Positions 18,106-27,134 of a stretch of DNA of 64,000 nt are shown here, in pieces. Position 1 is the first letter of the stretch. Every line of letters starts with the position of its first letter. The position numbers and the translations under genes were made by a program. Below the pieces are notes generated by a model. It saw only the letters and a program-made list of their open reading frames with translations, did no database searches and was not told the origin of the DNA. Source of the DNA: an uncultured Tropicimonas sp. GTDB lineage: Bacteria; Pseudomonadota; Alphaproteobacteria; Rhodobacterales; Rhodobacteraceae. Location of the stretch: assembly GCA_947497945.1 (NCBI GenBank), contig CANMIP010000009.1, positions 1 through 64,000 of the forward strand. Reading direction: 5' to 3'.

Positions 18106-18699
18106 TCAGGAAGCGCGCTTCTGGCGAAGCCGGAACCCGCCAAGACCCGCAAGTCCGAGGCCAAGCATGGCGAAGCCGGCCGGAAGCGGGACGGCTGCCA
18201 GCGAGATCTGGGCATTGTAGGGTCCGCCATGCGCCGCCCACACCGCAGTGGAACCGTAACCGGCGAGGGTCACGGAGTTGTCCGTACCAGCGGTCAATCC
18301 GTAGGTCGCGAAATCGGCGGCAGCAATGGTCGCCTTGGCGAGCAGCCGGTACGCACCGGAATATGCACTCGGCCAGACGAGCGCCGCGTCATCAAGGTTC
18401 AGGCTGTTCCATGTGGCGGAGCAGGTTCCGGACGCCAGTCCGTGCGGGCCGCTGCAGCCTTCGAGCGCCGTGGCACTTCCGACGTCAAAGGCGGCATTCA
18501 CGCCGTTGACTTTTACGCCTTCGGTGCCTCCACCGAACGCGGATGCGCCGCTCTCACCAATGGAGTGATAGGTAAGCGCATAAAGTGACAGGGACGTTCC
18601 TTCGTCCTTCCAGCCGATCGTTGTTACATGCGCCTGTGCGGAAGCCGCACTTACCATAACGACCGCTCCAGCGAGCGCCGCCTTTATAAATCTCATCAT
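18106..18699 (-). CDS. VPLPA-CTERM sorting-domain secreted protein
   Basis: 197 residues. The N-terminal signal peptide MMRFIKAALAGAVVMVSAAS ends in AQA-H near 23. The C-terminus is a classic VPLPA-CTERM tail: VPLPAGFAMLGLGLAGLGGF then RLRQKRAS, i.e. motif, hydrophobic helix and basic end. Such tails are recognised by exosortase/VPEID-type sorting systems and the proteins are anchored or released at the surface. Two Cys (CSGPH, CSATW) may form a disulfide. No exosortase is in the window. The strong terminator downstream suggests a monocistronic gene. Confidence 0.88.
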   Translation of the reverse strand: MMRFIKAALAGAVVMVSAASAQAHVTTIGWKDEGTSLSLYALTYHSIGESGASAFGGGTEGVKVNGVNAAFDVGSATALEGCSGPHGLASGTCSATWNSLNLDDAALVWPSAYSGAYRLLAKATIAAADFATYGLTAGTDNSVTLAGYGSTAVWAAHGGPYNAQISLAAVPLPAGFAMLGLGLAGLGGFRLRQKRAS

Positions 18700-19057
18700 C
18701 GCGTGTCTCCAAAACTTCAATTGCGCCAGATCACTTACCGTCCCGTTTGATGTCAAGAATTTAATAATTATTCTAAATACATGTTGCTCAGGTGGGAGGG
18801 CGGTTGAATATCATCACTTGACTGCATTTGGGAGGCATGGTCTCGGGCCCAAGAGAGCGCTCCAATCAGACCGCAGGTCTCGTTTGTCTCTGCCCAATGC
18901 CCGCAATGCGCTGGTTCGGTCTGGGGGCAACGAAGGCACACTTCTTTCTTGTGGAAACCGTTTATTGGCTTGCGAGCCCGATCACCCGGGGGAGCAAGGA
19001 GCGGTTCCTCGGGCCACCCTGATCCGTCTCGACTATGACGGGGAAACGCGATTCTCC
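18700..19057. other. Gene-poor stretch
   Basis: It holds the AT-rich upstream region of the VPLPA-CTERM gene (around 18755-18785), including TTGACA on the minus strand. The rest has only short open frames without recognisable family features; probably decayed sequence. Confidence 0.4.
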
Positions 19058-19557
19058 TTAGGCCGGAAATCGGGAGATGAGCTCGGTCAGGAACCTTGAA
19101 AACGCCCGGATCCAGCGCTGATTGGGGCGATTCAGAAAACGGATTGTTTCCGTTGGTGGCCCTGGGTCCTGTGCGGCGAAGGAGAAATCTGTCTGCCACC
19201 GCGCCGCGGCCAGATTGGGGCGGAGGCGCGCTTTGTGCGTCCGGGTGAGCCGAAATGGTCACGCCAGAAGTTGGGGCGCTCCTGATCGCGAAGTGCATGG
19301 TGCGCGATGACCATAAACGCTTCGGGAACCGTCGCGCCCGCGCCTTCGGAAAGCTCAGTCATCCGCAGTGTGACACGGGTTGTAGGCGTTGCGGTGAAGC
19401 GGAGTGCGGGTTTCGTTGTCTATCCTTCGCGCCGAGGCGTCGACAGAAACGGCGCCCAACCGTAAAGACCAGGAAGATCGAGACCCCATCGGATCGCTTG
19501 TTGAAGCATAGGGTCGCTCCCCGGAATGGCCGGGTCGTCGCCAGAGATAAGATCCAT
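19058..19557 (-). pseudogene. Decayed ORF of unknown function
   Basis: From the ATG at 19557 the frame reads MDLISGDDPAIPGSDPMLQQ, GLYGWAPFLSTPRREG, an in-frame TAG, then TTKPALRFTATPTTRVTLRM and PEAFMVIAHHALRDQERPNF. It then shifts frame to ARLRPNLAAARWQTDF and LNRPNQRWIRAFSRFLTELI, ending at a TAA at 19058-19060. The composition looks coding on both sides of each lesion. No family recognised; other interpretations (chance open frames) remain possible. Confidence 0.35.
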
Positions 19558-20083
19558 TCGTGACTCATTTTTCTATAAATGATCGGATGCGGGCCATCTC
19601 GGTGGATGCGTTCGGAATGCGATCTCCCGGTCTCGCTGGAACGAGGGGGCTCCCCTTGCCGGCGCACAGGGCGGCAACTCACATCGACCGAACCGGCAAG
19701 CCAGACAATTGGCACAGGCTATGTCGGCGCCTGACCATCACATTCGGGAAGGCCGCAAGATCGGGGCACCAGATCAGCCTTTTCTCGGCGTGGCATCATC
19801 CTGCGGGCATGCAACGGTTCCACGACCCGGATGGGCGCGACGAGGACATGCTTGATCCTGCGCAGGGAGTCTGCCGGATTGCGCCGGCACCGTTGCTCCG
19901 CCGGGTACGGATAGGAGGCAACGCGCCAGTTTCCTCTTGGGATGGCGCTGCGGCGTCGCTATCGGAAATTTTGACGAACGTGCGGGAACCCGGTGCAATC
20001 CGACGCCTGCATTCCTTTCAAACGGCGGGCAAGACGCTTCGGTCGGTCGGCAGACGATCAGACCCATCAAAGGAACCTTCCAG
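19558..20083. other. Gene-poor stretch
   Basis: Several overlapping open frames exist on both strands, but none has a convincing start, family motif or consistent protein composition. Nothing could be annotated. Confidence 0.4.
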
Positions 20084-20540
20084 ATGGCAACGAAGGCCGA
20101 ACTCGAAAAGGAACTCGCCGAACTGCGGCGCCAGCTCGACGAGCGTTCCGAACCGGAAGCAGGCGCTTCTGGCACCGGGCCGAACGGGTCATTGCGCAGC
20201 GGCGTCTCGCTGCTATCCGAACGCAGACCGGGATGATGGCCTTTGCCGGTCTCGTCGCGGGTATTGGCGCGGTCATGCTGAACATGGCCGCGTTTTTCGG
20301 GCTTGCGAGCATCTATGGAAACGCGGTGGCGGCTGTGGTGGTCGCCGTTGGCAATCTCGGGTTTGAGGGGCATGACGACAGGCCATGCCCAGTCGGAAAT
20401 CCTGCTCTCCAAAGAGCGCTTTGGCGGGCTTGAGCGCAGCGTTTTCAGATCCAGCGGAGAGGGCGTGACAATCGGCCCTGGCGCAGCAGCTCCTGCGTGG
20501 TGTCGTCGTGGTGCAAGGCGGGAGCCCGTATCGGCTTGCC
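20084..20540 (+). pseudogene. Frameshifted small membrane protein with N-terminal coiled coil
   Basis: A good AAGGAA site precedes MATKAELEKELAELRRQLDE, a short coiled coil. The frame then degenerates, while the next frame continues as ERVIAQRRLAAIRTQTG and MAFAGLVAGIGAVMLNMAAF followed by AAVVVAVGNL (two likely membrane segments). The third frame carries AQSEILLSKERFGGLERSVF afterwards. At least two frameshifts; function unknown. Confidence 0.4.
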
Positions 20541-20585
20541 ATGCCCTTCGACCGGGCGCATTCAGGATCCCGAGGAGGCCTTGAA

Positions 20586-21170
20586 ATGCTGGAACCCATC
20601 CCCTTTGACCTTGGACGCTGGTTGAACGCGCCCGCCAAGAGCCAGGTCACAAGCGACAGGCTGATGATCGAGACAGAGTCGCAGACAGATTTCTGGCGCG
20701 AGACCCATTACGGCTTCACCCATGCCAACGGCCATGCGTTGCTGTTCGACATGCCGGAGCGCTTCTCCGCCGAGGTCACGTTCTCGGGGCGGTTCACTTC
20801 GAAATACGAGCAGGCCGGGCTGCTGCTTTGGGAAAGCGAGACGCGTTGGATCAAGGCGGGCGTCGAGAATGCGGATGGCCGGGCCAATCTCGCCGTGGTT
20901 GTGACCGATGGCCGGTCGGACTGGTCGATGGCGCCAGCGGACAGGGCGGTCAGTGACTGGACGATCCGGATGACGGCGACCGAGACCGCCGTAATCGTGC
21001 ATGCCCGCGGGCTGGGCAACTGGCAGATCCTGCGGGTGGCGAATTTCGCCGCGCAAGGCGCCCGGATCGGGCCGATGGCCTGCTCTCCACTGGGAGAGGG
21101 GCTGCAGGTCGAGTTCTTCGATTTCAATGCAGGCCCTGTCCCGGATGAACCGCTCTACATTTCCGGCTGA
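20586..21170 (+). CDS. DUF1349-type protein (concanavalin-like fold)
   Basis: 194 residues from the ATG at 20586, preceded by GAGGAGG eight bases upstream. The pattern TDFWRETHYGFTHANGHALL, then TSKYEQAGLLLWESETRWIK and GVENADG matches DUF1349 proteins, which adopt a jelly-roll/concanavalin fold and may bind or act on sugars; the biochemical role is unproven. No signal peptide. It converges with the enolase-superfamily gene, 24 bases apart. Confidence 0.8.
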   Translation: MLEPIPFDLGRWLNAPAKSQVTSDRLMIETESQTDFWRETHYGFTHANGHALLFDMPERFSAEVTFSGRFTSKYEQAGLLLWESETRWIKAGVENADGRANLAVVVTDGRSDWSMAPADRAVSDWTIRMTATETAVIVHARGLGNWQILRVANFAAQGARIGPMACSPLGEGLQVEFFDFNAGPVPDEPLYISG

Positions 21171-21194
21171 GGCGGACGGGCGCGCCGGCCTGTG

Positions 21195-22397
21195 TCAGAT
21201 ATCCGCCGCGCTGCTCCGGCGGCGAGTTGTCTCGAACGCGCGATCAAGATCCGGGTTCAGTTCCATTCCGAGACCGGGGCCGGGGGGCACACCGATCATG
21301 CCGTTGGAGACCGGGGGCAGGGCAGTGACGAGGTCGCGGTACCAGGTCTTGTAGAAGGCACGCACGCTCTCCTGCAGCAGCGCATTGGGCGCGTTCAGCG
21401 ACAGATGTGTGCCGGCGCAAAGCACCACCGGGCCGGTGCAGTCATGCGGCGTCACCGGCAGGTGCCAGGTCTCCGCCATGGCGGCGATTTTGCGCCCCTC
21501 ACTCAGGCCCCCGCACCATGCGAGATCGACCATGACGACGCCCGCCGCGCCGGTCTCCAGCAGGTCGCGGAAGGCCCAGCGGCTACCCAGCGTCTCGCTG
21601 GCGCAGATCGGCGCCCGGCTGACTTCGGCATAGCGTTTCAGGCTGCCGAGGCTGTCCATTCGGATCGGGTCCTCATGCCAGAATGTGCCGAACTGGGCCA
21701 GTTCGCGGGCGATCTGCTGCGCCGGAAGGAGCTGCCACATGGAGTGGAACTCGACCATGATATCCATTGCGTCGCCCACCGCGCTGCGGATCTTCTCGAA
21801 AGGCTCCAGCGCCCGCGCCATGTCCGCCGCCGAGATATACTGCCCGCGCGAGGCCTCGGCGGCCATGTCGAAGGGCCATATCTTCATTGCTGTGATGCCC
21901 TCCTCCATCAGGGATTGTGCCAGTTCATCGGCGCGATGGAGAAAGCCGTTCAGGTCGTCATAGGCGCCCGCCGCCCCAAGCCCGTAATTCGCCGATGTCT
22001 GGCCACCCGATTTCTTGATGTATTCGACCCCGGCACAGGTGTTGTAGGTCCGGATCTCGCGGCGCGAGAAACCGCCGAGAAGCTGCGCGATGGGTTGGCC
22101 GGTGGCTTTGCCGAAGATGTCCCAGAGCGCGATGTCGAAGGCCGAGTTGCCGCGCATCTCGACGCCGGAGGAGCGGAAACCGAGATAGCCGACAAGCTCC
22201 GCGGCCAGCAGGTCGATCTGCAGCGGGTCGCGTCCGATCACTTTCGGGGCCAGCTCATCATGCAGGTAGGCTTCGACCGCGCTGGCGGCGAAGAAAGTCT
22301 CGCCCAGCCCGACCAGGCCTTCATCCGTTTCCACTTGAAGCCACAGCAGGTTGGGCCGTTCGGCGATGCGGATTGTTTCGATTGCCGTGATCTTCAT
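21195..22397 (-). CDS. Mandelate racemase/muconate lactonizing enzyme family protein
   Basis: 400 residues from the ATG at 22397; a longer Pro-rich in-frame extension is rejected as low-complexity. Enolase-superfamily features: N-terminal capping domain KITAIETIRI, then FDIALWDIFGKATGQPIAQL, TAMKIWPFD (Lys region), IMVEFHSMW (first metal Glu plus His), FWHEDPI (second Glu), ICASETL (third) and the late TPHDCTGPV His-Asp. The KxW and HD pattern fits acid-sugar dehydratases. The exact sugar acid is unknown. Confidence 0.87.
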   Translation of the reverse strand: MKITAIETIRIAERPNLLWLQVETDEGLVGLGETFFAASAVEAYLHDELAPKVIGRDPLQIDLLAAELVGYLGFRSSGVEMRGNSAFDIALWDIFGKATGQPIAQLLGGFSRREIRTYNTCAGVEYIKKSGGQTSANYGLGAAGAYDDLNGFLHRADELAQSLMEEGITAMKIWPFDMAAEASRGQYISAADMARALEPFEKIRSAVGDAMDIMVEFHSMWQLLPAQQIARELAQFGTFWHEDPIRMDSLGSLKRYAEVSRAPICASETLGSRWAFRDLLETGAAGVVMVDLAWCGGLSEGRKIAAMAETWHLPVTPHDCTGPVVLCAGTHLSLNAPNALLQESVRAFYKTWYRDLVTALPPVSNGMIGVPPGPGLGMELNPDLDRAFETTRRRSSAADI

Positions 22398-22921
22398 GGC
22401 GTGCCTCAAGTGGTTATGCGCCCCGGGAGAGGGCGGCGGTTCCGGCAGTCGCGGCGGGTCTCTGGGCGGACGAGGGGGCGTGCATTTCCGGGCTGGCAGG
22501 CGGGCGAGAGGTTTCGGCGGTGCTGCCTCCACGGGCGGTCGAGACAATACGCGAAAGGAGGTCTCAGATGCCTTGGTTTGCCGGGCCTTCCATCCTTGCT
22601 GCGTCCCCTGCCGCCCTGGACCAGGGCGGACATGAGGGCCTCCTAACGCCGTCGGGCCGGAGAGGTCAATCGGACGAATTCCCGCGCCCCGATCCGACTT
22701 TCCGGGAGGCGCGATCCCGCCGCTCCCTCAAAATTGTTTCAGCGAGGTGCAAATTTGTTCCTTTGCGATCTCTGTGACTTATCGCAGTCTCCACTTGCCC
22801 CGGGTCGTTCCCGGAAACCGTCAGGGGGATTTCGGTGATCAGGGAACGACCCCGGTGGCAACCGGATCGTACTCCAGTAGATGTCGAGGCGTATTTTAAG
22901 CCGTCGGCGCAAGGAACAATC
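22398..22921. other. Intergenic region
   Basis: Upstream region of the enolase-superfamily gene and of the small gene at 22922. Only short open frames of low quality are seen; no RNA gene, repeat or clear operator was found. Confidence 0.4.
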
Positions 22922-23191
22922 ATGTTTGAAGCCGAAGCATTGGGCCTGAAGATTTGTGACGAACTTACGCCTCTGGGCGTGTCGGAGAAAAGGGAGGCCG
23001 TTCGCACGATCTCCACACTGCTCATGGAATTTGCCGCGGTAGGCGCGGTCCAGCAATGCAATCCGGAAGAGGCCAGGCAATTCTTTCGTCTCGCCGACGA
23101 GATCGACAGGCGGCTCGAAGCGCTATCGGGCGAATCGAATCCGGTGACGACTGCTGTGCCGTTGAAAGTCATCGATGGCGGGAAGCGCTAG
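22922..23191 (+). CDS. Small conserved hypothetical protein
   Basis: 89 residues from the ATG at 22922 with AAGGA seven bases upstream. Mostly helical, acidic (KICDELTPLGVSEKREAVRT, EEARQFFRLADEIDRRLEAL), ending VPLKVIDGGKR. Not recognised. It converges with and overlaps the LysR gene by four bases. Confidence 0.6.
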   Translation: MFEAEALGLKICDELTPLGVSEKREAVRTISTLLMEFAAVGAVQQCNPEEARQFFRLADEIDRRLEALSGESNPVTTAVPLKVIDGGKR

Positions 23192-24087
23192 TCGCCCTCC
23201 GATCTGATCTGTCTTCCGCAGCGGCCACACAGACATCGATTGGCATCCGGGAAGATCTGCGTGATCCAGGATTTCAGGGCGCGAATGGCCGGGTCCGACT
23301 TGCGTCTTTCGTGAAACAGGAACCAGACCTCGCGCATCGCTACGGGGATTTCGCTGCTTCCGTCGAAAGGCGCGAGGGCAGGGAAGTGGTCGGCGATACA
23401 GGTCGGTAGAATACAAGCCAGGCCGGTCTCGGCCGAGGCCGCCGCGATGGCCGGATAGCTGTCGAGCCTGAACTCCGGTCCCTTGCCGAAGAAGGCGTTC
23501 GCCATAAGCATCTCCGGCAGTTGATCCAACTCTCTCGGCAAGCCGACCCAATCGGTGGCTTCATGGCCCTTCGGGGCGAAAAGGCTGACCGGGCTTGTTG
23601 CGATCTTCTGGCGGACCAGCCCGATCTGCTCCGGCTTGCCGAGGCGCAGGGCGGCATCGAGCTTGCCGCGTTCGACGGCGACATCCTGTTCGCTCGCATC
23701 GATCGTGAGAGAGCTTCCCGGATGCGTTTCCTGCCACCGGCGGACATGCGCCGCGAGGAAGAACATGTTGATATAGGAAATCGTGCTGATTTCGAGCGGT
23801 GCGAAGGAGGAAGCGGAGCCGGCATTGGCTTTCAGCGCGACTTCAAGATCGGTGCCGAACCCGGCGGCAAGGCGCGCGATCTGGCGCCCTAGGTTGGTGG
23901 CCTCCCAGCGGTTCTCCCGCAAGACAAAGACCGGCGCGCCGAGTTCAGCTTCGAGCGCCTCGATATGCCGTCCGACCGTCATGCTGGAGAGACCGGTCTC
24001 CTCGGCTGCGGCCCGGTAGGAGCCGGTCTTGAAGACGGCGAGTGCCGTGCGCAGGTGATCCCATCGCCGTATTTCCATTGCGCTCAT
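23188..24087 (-). CDS. LysR-family transcriptional regulator
   Basis: 299 residues from the ATG at 24087; a second ATG at 24078, with a GGGGGG run well placed, is equally plausible. The HTH reads WDHLRTALAVFKTGSYRAAA then EETGLSSMTVGRHIEALEAE, followed by a shortened LysR effector domain. The C-terminus has a CLCGRCGRQ Cys cluster, unusual for the family. Its target is unclear; the divergent secreted repeat protein at 24489 is a candidate. Confidence 0.85.
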   Translation of the reverse strand: MSAMEIRRWDHLRTALAVFKTGSYRAAAEETGLSSMTVGRHIEALEAELGAPVFVLRENRWEATNLGRQIARLAAGFGTDLEVALKANAGSASSFAPLEISTISYINMFFLAAHVRRWQETHPGSSLTIDASEQDVAVERGKLDAALRLGKPEQIGLVRQKIATSPVSLFAPKGHEATDWVGLPRELDQLPEMLMANAFFGKGPEFRLDSYPAIAAASAETGLACILPTCIADHFPALAPFDGSSEIPVAMREVWFLFHERRKSDPAIRALKSWITQIFPDANRCLCGRCGRQIRSEGD

Positions 24088-24488
24088 CCCCCCTTCTCTT
24101 CCGGCGAAGCCTGTTGACCGGAAACAGCCATCCGGAGCAGGCCGTTCATGCAGCCCTCCTGACATGCACCAGGCCGACGCAAAATCACAATGCCTTTCCA
24201 CCGAGTCCCGGGGTCTTCGCTGCAAACCAAGCCTGCGACCGCATTTTCCGAGCGCAATCGACAGGCGGGCCGGTCCTGTTGAACTCGGGACGACCGAAAC
24301 CTGACCGGCCCGGCCTACGAACGCACGGCCGAGTTCCGTCGCAAAATCTCTGTGCAATTTCACACATAACCCGGCGATTCCTGCAGTCTGTGAAGCACTC
24401 AGACACCCCCCACATCTGTCTCATCCAAGGCGGGACAGCCCGCCGACAGACAGAAATTCGAAAACGATCCCCACGAAAGGACCAGACC
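24088..24488. other. Intergenic region between divergent genes
   Basis: About 400 bases between the LysR gene and the secreted repeat protein. It should hold both promoters; no operator or RNA structure stood out. Confidence 0.4.
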
Positions 24489-24959
24489 ATGAACCGCTTC
24501 ACTCTCGCAACTTCCGCCCTCCTGACCCTCGCGATCGCCGCCCCCGCCTTCGCCAGCGACCAGCTCGCCAACACGCTCGGCGTCGAAGGCCAGGGCTTCT
24601 CGACCTCCGAGCTGACCCAGCTCAAGGCCGCTTATGACGACGGCGACACCGCCCGCATCAACTTCCTGCTCGAGAATGGCGGCGCCTCTGCGTCCGCTTC
24701 GACCAAAGGCGTCTCCGCCAGCTCGGACCAGCTGGCCGCAAGCCTCGGCGTCGATGCCTCCGATTACAGCCGCGCCGAACTGGCCGCGCTGAAATCCGCC
24801 GTCGAAGAGGGTGACGCCGCCCGCATCAACGCCATCACCTCGCATGCGGCCGCCAATTCCGGCGACACCCCGGAATACCGGATCCAGCTCGGCAAATCCG
24901 TCGGTCTGGACGCCATGACCAACAGCCGTGCCGATCTGGTCCACGAGCACGAGAGCTGA
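24489..24959 (+). CDS. Secreted protein with SDQLAxxLGV repeats
   Basis: 156 residues from the ATG at 24489 (AAAGGA upstream). Signal peptide MNRFTLATSALLTLAIAAPA with AFA-S cleavage near 22. The mature part has two near-identical units of about 40 residues: SDQLANTLGVEGQGFSTSEL then LKAAYDDGDTARIN (about 23-58), and SDQLAASLGVDASDYSRAEL then LKSAVEEGDAARIN (about 79-114). A third, degenerate copy is IQLGKSVGLDAMTNSRADL. A Ser/Ala linker separates the first two. Function unknown; no Cys. Followed by a strong terminator, so probably monocistronic and well expressed. Confidence 0.75.
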   Translation: MNRFTLATSALLTLAIAAPAFASDQLANTLGVEGQGFSTSELTQLKAAYDDGDTARINFLLENGGASASASTKGVSASSDQLAASLGVDASDYSRAELAALKSAVEEGDAARINAITSHAAANSGDTPEYRIQLGKSVGLDAMTNSRADLVHEHES

Positions 24960-25019
24960 CATCGGTTTCTCAGCAAAGAGCAAGACGCTCCACGCGGAGC
25001 GACCACATGGCGAACGCGG

Positions 25020-25054
25020 CCCGGTGCGAAAGCACCGGGTCGTTTTCTTTTCCA
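25020..25054 (+). terminator. Rho-independent terminator
   Basis: CCCGGTGC-GAAA-GCACCGGG followed by TCGTTTTCTTTTCC. It ends the secreted repeat protein gene and faces the convergent glycosyltransferase gene. Confidence 0.9.
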
Positions 25055-25067
25055 GGGGAAGATGGGG

Positions 25068-27062
25068 TCAGATGTCGTCCGAGGGACAGCCGGCTTCAAG
25101 GTCGATCTCGGTTTCGTCATGGAAGCCGTGTTGCGTCTTGTCCCAATAGAATGGCTTCATCATGATCTCGTGGAACGCCTTGTAGGAAGCGATGGCAGCC
25201 AGCGGGAAATAGGCATGCATCGTCGGTACCCAGGGCATCAGAAAGCGCCGCTGCCTGTCGCGAACAGCGAAGAGGCCAAGCGTAATGCTGATGGCCTCCG
25301 AAAAGACGAAGAGACCCATCAACGGCCAGTAGAGTTCCGGCGGGATCACGCCGGTCAGGGGATGCGGCAATCCGAAGGCCAGAAGCCAGAAGGACCAAAG
25401 AACCGGCGCCAGCAGGAATTGCGACAGGGTCCCGAGGAACAGGACCTGGAAGCCGGCGAATTGCCATGCACCGAGATCGCGCCAGAGACGGACGGGGTTG
25501 CGCATGTGAACCCCCCAAGTCATCGCATAGCCTTTGAGCCAGCGGGAGCGTTGCTTGATCCAGGGGATGGTCCGGCAATTTGCCTCTTCCCGCGTTGTCG
25601 TGTCCACCATCTCGGTGCGATAGCCCAACCGCACGAGACGCATGCCGAGATCGGCATCCTCGGTCACGTTATGCGCGTCCCACCCGCCGAGCTCTTCCAG
25701 CGCCGTGCGGCGGAAATAGAGCGTCGTCCCCCCCAGCGGCAGCGCGAGCTTCATCCTCTGCAAGCCCGGCAGGATCACCCCGAACCAGCTTGCATATTCG
25801 ATCGTGAAGCAGCGGCTCAGCCAGTTCGTCTTCGCGTTGTAATAGTCGAGCTTGCCCTGCAGGCAGGCCACTTCCGGTCCGCGCTCGTGGAAACGCCGCA
25901 CAACCTTGTGGATCTGGTCGGAATCGGGCGCGTCCTCCGCGTCCCAGACGCCGACATATTGCCCTTTGCAGAAATCGAGCGAGTAGTTGAGCGCACGCGG
26001 CTTGGTCTGAACGCCGCCGGCCGGCACCACGATCACCCGCATCCAGCGCGGAAGCACTGTGCGGCCTAGCACCTCCTGGGTCTGTTTGTCCGTCTCCTCG
26101 ACGACGAGCAGGATATCGAGCAGCTCCTTGGGATAGGCCAACCGTTCCAGCCGCTTGACCAGCTTGTCGGCGACATTCTCTTCCATGAAGAGGGGCACCA
26201 TGACCGACACGGTCGGGAGCCGTGCAATGGTCGGCCCGGTCTGGCGCATCGTGTGGAACATTTCCCGCCGGGTTGCGTAGTGGTCGCGGGCGGAGAGGGC
26301 GAGCGCGGCGGCTTTCAGCGCCAGCGTGACCGCAAGGGTCACGATCGCCCATATCGCCAGCAGCGAAAAGGTCACGACCGGCGCCAGTATCGCGGCAGTC
26401 AGGCAGATCAGTGCCACCGCCGCGACGATCTTGGCCGCCAGGAACCCATTCCAGCCACGGCAGGACAGCCGGTAGGGAACCCGTTGCTCGGCGCGATCGG
26501 CCAGGAGCGGATTGCGCAGTTGGGTGATCGTTTTGTGCAGTTCCGTCTCTGTGGTCAGCGCCATGGTTACATTGCCGAAAATCTCTTCCAGCGCGCTGCG
26601 ATAGACGGCGAAACGTTCCGGCCGTGTCGTGGCGACGACCGTTGTCGAGCCGCGCCGACGCCAGGGGATGAGGCAATCCTTCAGGCAACGGGTCGCGCCA
26701 TAAGTATCAACAAGGGCGATGTCGGGCGGCTCCTGCGCAAAATCGACCACCTCCGTGTTCCATTGATCGCAGAGGACTTTCAGCAGCGCCGTCTCCGAGA
26801 CCATGCCATTGGAGAGCAGGATGTCGCCCAGCCGTGCATCCTGTCGCGCCTGGAGCGCCAGCGCCTTGACCAGATCGCCTGGTGACACGGCGCCGCTATG
26901 GATCAATCGCTGTCCGACGAGGTTCTTGGCCGGCGCGCCGCCCTCGATGACACGTCGATCCGTCCGCACCGTCCGGAAATGCGGTTGTTCGGACAGCGGA
27001 ACCAGCCTTGCCAGTTGCGATATGCGTGTCTGAGCGGTCATCTTGCGAGTCGTTGGTCCCAT
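25068..27062 (-). CDS. Family-2 glycosyltransferase with N-terminal type II secretion (GspE N) domain
   Basis: 664 residues. Residues about 45-180 resemble the T2SSE_N/MshEN domain (VGQRLIHSGAVSPGDLVKAL, LGDILLSNGMVSETALLKVL). Two membrane segments near 215-260 follow, then a GT2 catalytic domain with DAEDAPD, TEDADLGMRL and the QRSRW (QxxRW) motif, then about four C-terminal membrane segments. This is the layout of processive polysaccharide synthases; MshEN-like domains bind cyclic-di-GMP in some relatives. Product polymer unknown. A second start at 27041 is possible. Confidence 0.88.
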   Translation of the reverse strand: MGPTTRKMTAQTRISQLARLVPLSEQPHFRTVRTDRRVIEGGAPAKNLVGQRLIHSGAVSPGDLVKALALQARQDARLGDILLSNGMVSETALLKVLCDQWNTEVVDFAQEPPDIALVDTYGATRCLKDCLIPWRRRGSTTVVATTRPERFAVYRSALEEIFGNVTMALTTETELHKTITQLRNPLLADRAEQRVPYRLSCRGWNGFLAAKIVAAVALICLTAAILAPVVTFSLLAIWAIVTLAVTLALKAAALALSARDHYATRREMFHTMRQTGPTIARLPTVSVMVPLFMEENVADKLVKRLERLAYPKELLDILLVVEETDKQTQEVLGRTVLPRWMRVIVVPAGGVQTKPRALNYSLDFCKGQYVGVWDAEDAPDSDQIHKVVRRFHERGPEVACLQGKLDYYNAKTNWLSRCFTIEYASWFGVILPGLQRMKLALPLGGTTLYFRRTALEELGGWDAHNVTEDADLGMRLVRLGYRTEMVDTTTREEANCRTIPWIKQRSRWLKGYAMTWGVHMRNPVRLWRDLGAWQFAGFQVLFLGTLSQFLLAPVLWSFWLLAFGLPHPLTGVIPPELYWPLMGLFVFSEAISITLGLFAVRDRQRRFLMPWVPTMHAYFPLAAIASYKAFHEIMMKPFYWDKTQHGFHDETEIDLEAGCPSDDI

Positions 27063-27134
27063 TGATCTGGAACGACTCTGGGGACTTCGTAGTTAACGAA
27101 GGCTTAACCAAACGGACCTGCAGCGAACCTATCT

